The notes below the pieces were generated by a model. That model had not been told where the DNA came from and made no database searches. It worked only from the letters and a program-made list of their open reading frames with translations. This document shows positions 57,373 to 64,000 of a DNA stretch of 64,000 nucleotides, piece by piece. This DNA comes from Arthrobacter wenxiniae (GTDB taxonomy: Bacteria > Actinomycetota > Actinomycetes > Actinomycetales > Micrococcaceae). Every line of letters starts with the position of its first letter. The first letter of the stretch is position 1. The stretch is taken from NCBI RefSeq assembly GCF_013376105.1, contig NZ_JAAMFM010000008.1:1-64000 (forward strand), given 5' to 3'. Made by a program: the position numbers and the translations under genes.

Positions 57373-60212
57373 CTGGGACCTTGGCTGCCTCCCCCTCTTT
57401 TGCGGCCGGACCCTGGCCGGACTCTTTCGCGGCCGAACCCTGGCCGGGCGTGCGCGCGTCCTGGCGCCGCACCCTGGCCGTGCCGTCCACCGCGTCCGTG
57501 GACGCCCCCGGCACGTCGCGCCAGTGGCACTTCCTGGACAACGCCGGCGACGTCGCCGCCACCGGCATGGAACCCGCCGGCACCCTCCTGTGCGTGCACG
57601 GCAACCCGACGTGGTCCTACCTCTGGCGCACCTTCCTGGCCGGCGCCACCTCCCCCGCCGTGCTGGCCGCCGGCGGCCCGTGGCGCGTCATCGCCGTCGA
57701 CCAGCTGGACATGGGCTTCTCCGAACGCACCGGCACGTTCCGCCGGCTCGAGGACCGGATCACCGACCTTTCCGACTTGACCGCCGCCCTGGGCCTGGCC
57801 GGGCCCGTGGTCACGGCGGGGCACGACTGGGGCGGGCTCATCTCCCTCGGCTGGGCCACCCGCCACCGCGGGCAGCTGGCCGGCGTGGTCCTGACCAACA
57901 CGGCCGTCCACCCCGCGGGCTTTTCCCTCCCGCCCGCCCTGAAGCTGGCGCTCCACCCCGCCGTCCACAAGTGGGGCACGACGACGTCCGCCGCCTTTTT
58001 GCGCGTCACGCACGGGCTCGCGCAGCCCGCCCTCGCACCCGCCGTGCGGGACGCGTTCATGGCGCCGTACCGCACGGCCCTGCGCCGCGCCGGCGTGGGC
58101 AACTTCGTCGCCGACATCCCCGCCGATCCATCACACCCGTCCTGGGCGGCGCTGGATTCGGTGGCCTCCGGCATCCGCACGCTGGGCGTCCCCGCGCTGA
58201 TGATGTGGGGACCCAAGGACCCGGTGTTTTCGGACCGCTACCTGCGCGACCTGCTGGGGCGCCTGCCGCAGGCCGACGTCCACCGCTTCGAGGGCGCCAG
58301 CCATCTGGTCCAGGAAGACCGCGACACTGCCGCCCCCGCCTTCGACTGGCTCGCGAAAAACGTGATTGGCGGCGCTTTCGACGGTCGAACGGCGGGCCCC
58401 GCGAACGCGTCGAGACCCGGCCCCGGTCCCGGTGGTCGAGCAGCGAGCCCCGCGAGCGCGTCGAGACCCGGCTCCGACGCCGAACCATTCCGCCCGATGC
58501 TCGCCGAGCTGGACTCCCGGCGGGACGACCACTCGACCGCCATCGTGGACATGGTCCCCGCCGCCGGCAGTGCTCCATACGCTGGACGGCCTGCAGGCCC
58601 CGCGAGCGGCGGGACCGGCGGGGAATCGAACCCTGGTTTCCAGTCCGTGTCGTGGGCGCAACTGGCCCGCGACGTGGACGACCTCGCCGCCGGACTGGCC
58701 GACCTCGGCGTCCGCCGCGGCGACCGCGTCAGCCTGCTGGTCCCCCCCGGCATCACGCTGACAACGCTCATCTATGCCTGCCTTCGTTTAGGCGCGGTGA
58801 TGGTGGTGGCCGACGCAGGCCTGGGCACCCGGGGCATGAGCCGCGCCATCAGGGGCGCCGGACCCGCCTTCCTCATCGGCATTGAACGCGCCCTCGCCGG
58901 CGCCCGCCTGCACAACTGGCCGGGCGTAAGGGTCAGCGCGGGGGACTTCACACCGGCAACGGACGCGGCCAAGCGCAGGCTGCTCGGCGTCGCCGCCACC
59001 GTTCCGGAACTGCTGGCCAACGGCCGCGTCCTGCGGCTCTCGGAAGCCGCCCCCGCCTTTGAACCGGCGCAGCCGGACGAGGATGCCGCAGTGCTCTTCA
59101 CCTCCGGTTCCACGGGCCCGGCCAAGGGCGTCGTCTACACGCAGCGCCGGCTGGCCGCGATGCGCGACACCCTCAAGGCCACGTACAAGCTGGAGGCCGG
59201 CACGGCATTGGTGGCCGGCTTCGCGCCGTTCGCACTGCTGGGCCCGGCACTGGGCGCCACCTCCGTCACCCCCGACATGGACGTGACCGCCCCGCGGACC
59301 CTCACGGCCGCCGCCTTGGCGGACGCGGCCGCAGCCATCAACGCCACGGTGGTCTTTGCCTCTCCTGCCGCCCTGGTTAACGTGGTGGCAACCGCGGCGC
59401 AACTGACGGCCACCCACACGGCTGCACTGTCCGGCGTCGACCTTGTGCTTTCGGCGGGCGCTCCGCTGGGCGAGCCGCTGCTGGCCAAAGTCCAGGAGCT
59501 GGCCCCGCGCGCGGCACTGCACACGCCGTATGGCATGACCGAGGCGCTCCCCGTGACGGACATCAGCCTGGCCGGCATCCGCGAGGCCGGGGCCGGCAAC
59601 GGCGTGTGCGTCGGGGTGCCCGTCAGCGGCGCCTCCGTGGCCATTGCGCCGGTCAATCCGGATGGCAGCGTGGACCCGGTCCCCACCACGGACGCGGAGG
59701 TCACCGGCGAAATCCTGGTCCGCGCCCCGCACGTGAAGGAGCGCTACGACCGCCTGTGGATCACGCAGGAACACAGCACGTCCATCCCGGGCTGGCACCG
59801 CAGCGGCGACGTCGGCCACCTTGATGCCGAGGGGAGGCTCTGGGTTGAGGGCCGCATGGCGCACATCCTGGCCACGGCCGACGGCGTCCGGACCCCCGTG
59901 GCCGGAGAACTCACCGCGGAGCAGGTGCCCGGCGTGGCCCGGGCCGCCGTGGTGGGCGTGGGACCCGCCGGGGCGCAAGTTGCCGTGGCCGTCGTGGAGA
60001 CCACCCCGCCCGCGAAGCGCTCCGGGTTGGCCGGGCCTGCATTGGCCGCGCAGCTCCGTGCCGCCGCCTCCGGCGTTGGCCTGGAACTGGCAGCGGTGCT
60101 GGCCATTGACGCCATGCCCACGGACATCCGCCACAATTCCAAGGTGGACCGCGCGGCGCTGGCCGCCTGGGCGTCGCGCATGCTCGCGGGGCAGAAAGCG
60201 GGCCGGCCGTGA
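57366..60212 (+). CDS. oleBC: OleBC fusion: alpha/beta-hydrolase joined to AMP-forming beta-lactone synthetase
   Basis: 948 residues. About residues 15-330 are OleB: the nucleophile Asp in TAGHDWGGL is typical for OleB, which removes CO2 from the beta-lactone. Residues about 395-948 are OleC: LFTSGSTGPAKG, YGMTEALP and RSGDVGHLDAEGRLWVEG of AMP-forming enzymes; OleC makes the beta-lactone from the beta-hydroxy acid. A linker of about 65 residues contains Pro/Gly/Ala repeats from DNA repeats. GTG 57366 overlaps oleA by 7 bp and has GGAG 5 bp upstream. The fused form is known from Micrococcus-like actinobacteria. Confidence 0.92.
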   Translation: MVAGTLAASPSFAAGPWPDSFAAEPWPGVRASWRRTLAVPSTASVDAPGTSRQWHFLDNAGDVAATGMEPAGTLLCVHGNPTWSYLWRTFLAGATSPAVLAAGGPWRVIAVDQLDMGFSERTGTFRRLEDRITDLSDLTAALGLAGPVVTAGHDWGGLISLGWATRHRGQLAGVVLTNTAVHPAGFSLPPALKLALHPAVHKWGTTTSAAFLRVTHGLAQPALAPAVRDAFMAPYRTALRRAGVGNFVADIPADPSHPSWAALDSVASGIRTLGVPALMMWGPKDPVFSDRYLRDLLGRLPQADVHRFEGASHLVQEDRDTAAPAFDWLAKNVIGGAFDGRTAGPANASRPGPGPGGRAASPASASRPGSDAEPFRPMLAELDSRRDDHSTAIVDMVPAAGSAPYAGRPAGPASGGTGGESNPGFQSVSWAQLARDVDDLAAGLADLGVRRGDRVSLLVPPGITLTTLIYACLRLGAVMVVADAGLGTRGMSRAIRGAGPAFLIGIERALAGARLHNWPGVRVSAGDFTPATDAAKRRLLGVAATVPELLANGRVLRLSEAAPAFEPAQPDEDAAVLFTSGSTGPAKGVVYTQRRLAAMRDTLKATYKLEAGTALVAGFAPFALLGPALGATSVTPDMDVTAPRTLTAAALADAAAAINATVVFASPAALVNVVATAAQLTATHTAALSGVDLVLSAGAPLGEPLLAKVQELAPRAALHTPYGMTEALPVTDISLAGIREAGAGNGVCVGVPVSGASVAIAPVNPDGSVDPVPTTDAEVTGEILVRAPHVKERYDRLWITQEHSTSIPGWHRSGDVGHLDAEGRLWVEGRMAHILATADGVRTPVAGELTAEQVPGVARAAVVGVGPAGAQVAVAVVETTPPAKRSGLAGPALAAQLRAAASGVGLELAAVLAIDAMPTDIRHNSKVDRAALAAWASRMLAGQKAGRP
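58383..58471. repeat. Two 38-bp REP-like copies inside the oleBC linker
   Basis: Copies at 58383-58420 and 58434-58471 share 34 of 38 bases, ending CGCGTCGAGACCCGG. A weaker third copy lies near 58580-58620. The sequence GGTCGAG...GAGCCCCGCGAGCGCG...CGAGACC is of a kind that I recall as intergenic repeats in this group of bacteria. They are read in frame as linker protein. Confidence 0.75.
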
Positions 60213-61210
60213 GCACTCCGGCCCGTGACCGGGTCCTGGTGACGGGAACCAGCGGACTGCTGGGGCGGGCCGTGGCACAGCTTTTGCATGACCGCGGCTA
60301 CACGGTGCGGTCCCTGCAGCGCAGTGTGGTCCACGATCCGTGGGAATCGGTCCGGGGATCGGTGGCGGACCCCGACGTGGCGGCGCGCGCGGTGGCCGGG
60401 GTCGGCGCCGTCGTGCACCTGGCGGCGAAGGTGTCCTTCGCCGGCGAGTGGACGGAGTTTGTGGCCACCAACATTGTGGGCACGCGCCAGCTCGTGGCCG
60501 CGGCGAAGCATGCCGGCGTGCGCGACTTCGTGTTTGTCTCCTCCCCGTCGGTGGCGCACTTCGGCGCATCGATCGCGGGTGCCGGGGCCGGCACCGCGGA
60601 CCCTTCGCGGGCCCGCGGATTTTATGCCCGGTCCAAGGCCGCCGCGGAGGAGCTGGCCCTGGCCGAGGACTCCCCCGGGTTCCGCGTCGCGGCCATCCGC
60701 CCGCACATTGTCTGGGGTCCCGGCGACACCCAGCTGGTGGAGCGCGTGGTGGAACGTGCCAGGGCCGGGCGCCTTCCCCTGCTCGACGGCGGACGCGCCC
60801 TCATCGACTCCACGTACGTGAACAATGCAGCCGAGGCCATTGTGCGCGGGCTCGAGCGCATGGAGCACGCGCACGGACAGGCCCTGGTGGTGACCAACGG
60901 CGAGCCGCGGCCCGTTGGCGAGCTGATCGCCGGCATCTGCGCCGCCGCGGGCGTGCCCGCCCCGGCGTTCTCCGTCCCGGGCTGGCTGGCCCGCGGAGCC
61001 GGATCCGTCATTGAGAGGGCGTGGACCGCCGCCGGGACACGGGGCTGGGTCCATGACGAGCCACCCATGACCCGCTTTCTGGCCGAGCAGCTTTCCACGG
61101 CGCACTGGTTTGACCAGCGGCACACCCGGGCCGTGCTGGACTGGACGCCGTCCGTGTCCATTGACGAGGGCCTGGCCCGGCTGGCGGAGTACTACCGCGG
61201 CCGGTCCTGA
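60209..61210 (+). CDS. oleD: OleD, NAD(P)H-dependent beta-ketoacid reductase
   Basis: 333 residues of the extended short-chain dehydrogenase family. Rossmann motif GTSGLLGRAV at the N-terminus; Ser in SSPSV and YxxxK as FYARSKA. It reduces the OleA product to the beta-hydroxy acid used by OleC. The GTG start overlaps the oleBC stop by 4 bp (GTGA), so all three ole genes are coupled. A tandem repeat array follows it. Confidence 0.93.
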   Translation: MSTPARDRVLVTGTSGLLGRAVAQLLHDRGYTVRSLQRSVVHDPWESVRGSVADPDVAARAVAGVGAVVHLAAKVSFAGEWTEFVATNIVGTRQLVAAAKHAGVRDFVFVSSPSVAHFGASIAGAGAGTADPSRARGFYARSKAAAEELALAEDSPGFRVAAIRPHIVWGPGDTQLVERVVERARAGRLPLLDGGRALIDSTYVNNAAEAIVRGLERMEHAHGQALVVTNGEPRPVGELIAGICAAAGVPAPAFSVPGWLARGAGSVIERAWTAAGTRGWVHDEPPMTRFLAEQLSTAHWFDQRHTRAVLDWTPSVSIDEGLARLAEYYRGRS

Positions 61211-61250
61211 CCGGACGGTCCCGTCGGTCCCGAACCGTCACCAAACCTTC

Positions 61251-61430
61251 CCCCGCGGGTGCGTTTCAGCGGGGCTTAGCCACCGCGGGTGCGTTTCAGC
61301 GGGGGTTAGCCACAACGCCCACGTTTCAGCTGGGGTTAGCCACCGCGCCCACGTTTCAGCTGGGGTTAGCCACCGCGCCCACGTTTCAGCTGGGGTTAGC
61401 CACCGCGCCCACGTTTCAGCTGGGGTTAGC
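61251..61430. repeat. Six 30-bp tandem repeats after oleD
   Basis: Units of 30 bp in tandem, the last four nearly identical and the first two diverged, sharing CGTTTCAGC, GGGGTTAGC and CAC. After it, 61444-61473 carries an inverted partial copy (TCTAACCCCAG). There are no unique spacers, so it is not a CRISPR array. The gap 61211-61608 has no gene. Confidence 0.9.
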
Positions 61431-61504
61431 CACCGAAAGGGCGTTCTAACCCCAGTTCCAACGGCTAACGCACGTGCCATCGTCGCGGCTGCTGTGCGCC
61501 CCGG

Positions 61505-61555
61505 CGGCAAGCACTGAACCGCGGCAAGCATTGAACCGCGCCAAGCATTGAACCG
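61505..61555. repeat. 17-bp unit repeated three times
   Basis: Three near-exact copies of CGGCAAGCATTGAACCG (two with one or two changes) directly before the DUF559 gene's end. It belongs to the same 398-bp non-coding stretch as the 30-bp array. Confidence 0.85.
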
Positions 61556-61608
61556 CGCCAAGGCGGAGGAGCTTCAGCGGTGTGTGTGGAATCACGGCGG
61601 GTGCCGGA

Positions 61609-62583
61609 TCAGGCCGCCCGGGCTCCGACCGCTCGCTGGTAAGCGGCAAAAATCCTCGCGCAAACCTGTTCAGGGTTTTCCAGGTGCTTCCACTTAAGCC
61701 GGACGAAGGTCCAGCCCTGTTCCATCAGGGCGCTTTCGCGTTCACGCTCCTTAATGAGAGCGTCAGGCGTGGATGTGTAATCGAAGTACTTGCCGTTGCC
61801 GTCGAACTCCACAATGAGCTTGGCTTCGCGCCAGGCAAAGTCCGGGCGGTAATCATCACCATCAACGGTCAGCGTGATTTGAAGTTCGGGGGGAGGAATC
61901 GGCAGGTCAGCCATGATCAGACGAGTCCGGCTCTCCCCGGCAGATTCGGACAAGGCGTTCAGCGCCCGCACCACCTTCCGCGCCATCTTGACGCCTTTCC
62001 GCCCGCCCATGGCCATCAGCGCAGCATTCAACTGTTCCATGGTCAATCCGTGATGAAGTGCGGAATCTCCGATGACGACTGCCTGCGCAAAAGACGCCGT
62101 CATGGCGCAATCCAGAACCGTGCGGGCCAGGTCGGTGAACTGCGTAGTTCCAATTCCAGCAAAGAACTTGCGCACGATGTCGCCAGGCGGAATCTCGAAG
62201 TTGTGCAGCTTCACATCGGCGGAGGAGCCGCGCAGCGATGACTGGTAACCGGCATTGGCGTGGATGTCTGCCGGGCAATCCCAGGTATGCAGTCCGTGCA
62301 GGCGTGCCGCGCTGAAATGCGTGTACACCAACGCGCCGTGCGAGACGGCAATGTGGGCGGCCAGACGAATCTTGGCCTGCTGCCACGGCGGCTTGCCGGT
62401 CCACCTGTACCGCGGAACGTAAACGCCGCGCCGCAGCCGCACCAGGAGTCCCATTCGGACGCCGTCGGAAATGAACCGCGTTCCCAGGCCGGCTGCGTGC
62501 AACTGATCCGCAGTGGCCACCAGCCGGTCCGCCGGCCAGAGCCTGCGAAACATGGCCTCAACAATAGGTCTGTCCATGTCCAT
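61609..62583 (-). CDS. AbiEi-like HTH plus DUF559 endonuclease-fold protein
   Basis: 324 residues. The N-terminal 60 residues resemble the AbiEi antitoxin winged helix (VATADQLHAAGLGTRFISDGVRMGLLVRLRRGVYV). The C-terminal 110 residues carry the PD-(D/E)XK core of DUF559: DDYRPDFAW, IVEFDGNGKY and GWTFVRLKW. No toxin gene is adjacent, so it is not a complete toxin-antitoxin pair. This two-domain type is common in actinobacteria; its function is unknown. The start at 62583 (or 62577) gives MDRPIVEAMF. Confidence 0.8.
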   Translation of the reverse strand: MDMDRPIVEAMFRRLWPADRLVATADQLHAAGLGTRFISDGVRMGLLVRLRRGVYVPRYRWTGKPPWQQAKIRLAAHIAVSHGALVYTHFSAARLHGLHTWDCPADIHANAGYQSSLRGSSADVKLHNFEIPPGDIVRKFFAGIGTTQFTDLARTVLDCAMTASFAQAVVIGDSALHHGLTMEQLNAALMAMGGRKGVKMARKVVRALNALSESAGESRTRLIMADLPIPPPELQITLTVDGDDYRPDFAWREAKLIVEFDGNGKYFDYTSTPDALIKERERESALMEQGWTFVRLKWKHLENPEQVCARIFAAYQRAVGARAA

Positions 62584-62776
62584 GAGTCTGGAAAGTAAAT
62601 GGACCCGGCACAAGGTACGCACGCACGATTGTGGAAAAGACGCCGATGGTGCCGCGCAGGGCGCCCACAATTCTTGGACTTGGCTGCGTTGCCGGTGGTT
62701 CCAGCACCGCTTTGGTCCCCCAACGTCCAGCAGTCACGGGTGTCCCCGGGACTCCAGCGCTCCAGCGCCGCCGGGA

Positions 62777-63823
62777 CTACAGGCGGGCGTTGCGTGGTTT
62801 CGGCTGGCAGAAGGGACAGCTGTAGGAGGACCTGTTCATGAAGGTGTCGCGGCGGATGGTGGTGGACAGGCCGGCAGCGGCGCACCGCAGGCACGGCCGG
62901 CCCTCGCGGCCGTAGGCATTCAGCGACCGGGAGAAGTAGCCCGACGCTCCGTTGACGTTGACATACAGCGAGTCAAAGCTGGTGCCTCCGGCCTCGAGGG
63001 CCCGGGACATGACGTCCCGGGCAGCGTGGACAATCCGCTCCGTGTCCGGCCGGCGCATGGTGTCCGTAGGCCGGGCGTAGTGCATTTTCGCCGCCCAAAG
63101 GGCCTCGTCCGCGTAGATGTTGCCGATGCCCGATACCAGCGCCTGGTCCAGCAGTGCCCGCTTGAGTCCCGTTTTCCGGGCGCGGAGCCTGCGGTGCACG
63201 GCGTCGATGTCGAAGTAGGGGTCCAGCGGGTCGCGGCCAATGTGGGCGGCCTCGGAAGGGATCAGGGCCCGCCCAAGACCGGGCGCGCTTCCCTGTCCTT
63301 GCAGCCCGCTGCCGGCGGCATCGCGGGTTTGAATCCCCCACCCCCCGGGCAGGCCGTCCGCAGTGGGAACCAGCGAGGTGACGAACAGTCCGCCGAAAAT
63401 CCGCTGGTCGATGAAGCGCAGTTCCTCGGGCGCGTCGTGGCGGGGGGAGAAGGAGAACCGGACCTTCAGGTGCTTCTCGTACGGCTGGCCGGCGGATTCC
63501 ACCAGCAGCTGACCGCTCATGCCCAAGTGGGCAACGAGCGCGGTGTGCGGCGGCTCGGACCCATAGGCGGCGCCGGCGGCGGGCGCCCCGGCAGTGACTG
63601 CCGCCGCCGGCGGCGCATCCGTCAGCGGCATCCACAGGAACTTCCCGCGGCGCACCACGTCCAGAACGGTGGCACCCACCAGGTTTCCGGCAAAGTCCTC
63701 AACGCCGAGCGCATGGCGGCGGATGGAGCGGGGGTCCGGCACGGCGACAGCCGTAATGGTCCGCCCCGCGACCCAGCGTTCCAGGCCGCGGCGGACCACC
63801 TCGACTTCGGGCAGCTCCGGCAT
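62777..63823 (-). CDS. mutM: Formamidopyrimidine-DNA glycosylase
   Basis: 348 residues; removes oxidised guanine and cuts the DNA. N-terminus [14 protein letters not shown] with the catalytic Pro and Glu; zinc finger [15 protein letters not shown] plus CPFCQPKPR at the end. Two inserts (Ala-rich near residue 60; Gly-rich [12 protein letters not shown] near residue 170) make it longer than the usual 270-290 residues. The ATG is adjacent to the stop of the upstream gene. Confidence 0.95.
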   Translation of the reverse strand: MPELPEVEVVRRGLERWVAGRTITAVAVPDPRSIRRHALGVEDFAGNLVGATVLDVVRRGKFLWMPLTDAPPAAAVTAGAPAAGAAYGSEPPHTALVAHLGMSGQLLVESAGQPYEKHLKVRFSFSPRHDAPEELRFIDQRIFGGLFVTSLVPTADGLPGGWGIQTRDAAGSGLQGQGSAPGLGRALIPSEAAHIGRDPLDPYFDIDAVHRRLRARKTGLKRALLDQALVSGIGNIYADEALWAAKMHYARPTDTMRRPDTERIVHAARDVMSRALEAGGTSFDSLYVNVNGASGYFSRSLNAYGREGRPCLRCAAAGLSTTIRRDTFMNRSSYSCPFCQPKPRNARL

Positions 63824-64000
63824 TTACCCTGCAGCGCGCCCGGCGGCTGCATCCGGGCCGGCGGCAGCGGCATCCGCAGCCCCGGCAGGAGGGGCAGGCG
63901 GGGCCCCCGCGGAGGGGGCTCCGGCGTCGTACCCGGAAGGCCCCGCATGCTTCGAGCGAGAAAAGCGCTCCTGCAGCACCGTCCAGCCGTCGGCGGCGGC
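63824..64000 (-). CDS. rnc: C-terminal end of probable ribonuclease III (partial)
   Basis: 58 residues enter from the right edge and stop at TAA 63824-63826, adjacent to the mutM ATG. AAADGWTVLQERF fits the last helix of a double-stranded-RNA-binding domain; the rest is an Ala/Pro/Gly-rich tail. rnc-mutM is the usual actinobacterial order. The identification depends on order and a short segment. Confidence 0.6.
   Translation of the reverse strand, partial: AAADGWTVLQERFSRSKHAGPSGYDAGAPSAGAPPAPPAGAADAAAAGPDAAAGRAAG

Noticed and set aside
57366-60212. oleB and oleC as two genes joined by a sequencing error
   Set aside because: The frame is continuous through the linker with no shift needed, and fused OleBC proteins are known in related bacteria.
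61251-61430. CRISPR array
   Set aside because: Units are contiguous with no unique spacers, and no cas genes are present in the window.
61110-61517. Frame with repeated AHVSAGVSHR across the 30-bp array
   Set aside because: It begins inside oleD out of frame and has no start signal; the repeated peptide follows simply from a 30-bp unit being a multiple of three.
61609-62583. Toxin-antitoxin system of the AbiE type
   Set aside because: Only the antitoxin-like helix-turn-helix is present; the second domain is a DUF559 nuclease fold and no AbiEii-like toxin lies next to it.

Overview
The window is chromosomal DNA from a very high G+C actinobacterium, most likely an Arthrobacter-type member of the Micrococcaceae. 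Supporting evidence is the FasR/PucR-fabD-fabH-acpP-fabF-DUF3145 cluster, the rpsP-KH-rimM-trmD / rplS-lepB-lepB-rnhB-DUF2469-yraN-comM-dprA-xerC gene order, the rnc-mutM-smc-ftsY-ffh neighbourhood, and an oleA-oleBC(fused)-oleD olefin cluster of the kind known from Micrococcus. This assignment is inferred from gene content and order only.

Layout. 1-6.1 kb: the end of a probable aceE and its terminator, then a type II fatty-acid synthesis operon under a PucR-type regulator, with DUF3145 facing it. 6.3-10.6 kb (minus strand): xerC, a macro-domain hydrolase, dprA and the 3' part of comM. 10.6-19.8 kb: an integrated element of about 9.16 kb that splits comM. 19.8-29.6 kb (minus): the 5' part of comM, yraN, DUF2469, rnhB, two signal peptidases, rplS, an inserted sugar ABC transporter, trmD, rimM, a KH protein and rpsP. 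30-36 kb: accessory enzymes and regulators, including a remnant of thiC. 36-42.6 kb: a peptide/nickel-type ABC transporter. 42.9-56 kb: an MFS exporter, ffh, a divergent glucose-6-phosphate dehydrogenase, glnK-amtB, ftsY, a second MFS exporter and smc. 56.3-61.2 kb: the olefin (ole) cluster. 61.2-64 kb: a tandem-repeat array, a DUF559 protein, mutM and the end of a probable rnc.

The most notable object is the element in comM. It has a large serine integrase at one end and a tyrosine recombinase at the other, an excisionase-like HTH protein, a RecA-like replication ATPase, a possible small terminase subunit and an HK97-type major capsid protein. I see no portal, large terminase, protease, tail or lysis gene, which is the gene content of a phage satellite rather than a complete prophage. 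A 9-bp core (AGGTCGAAG) is repeated at both ends. Joining the flanks at that core rebuilds an uninterrupted ComM of 517 residues. In the integrated state the comM start runs in frame into the integrase, and a GTG supplied by the element runs in frame into the rest of comM. Excision would therefore restore a competence gene whose partner dprA lies directly downstream.

Other points of interest: repeat elements inside the linker of the OleB-OleC fusion, a 30-bp tandem array after oleD, a palindromic operator in front of a VOC enzyme beside an HD/LuxR regulator, and several short exact or near-exact triplications scattered through intergenic DNA.
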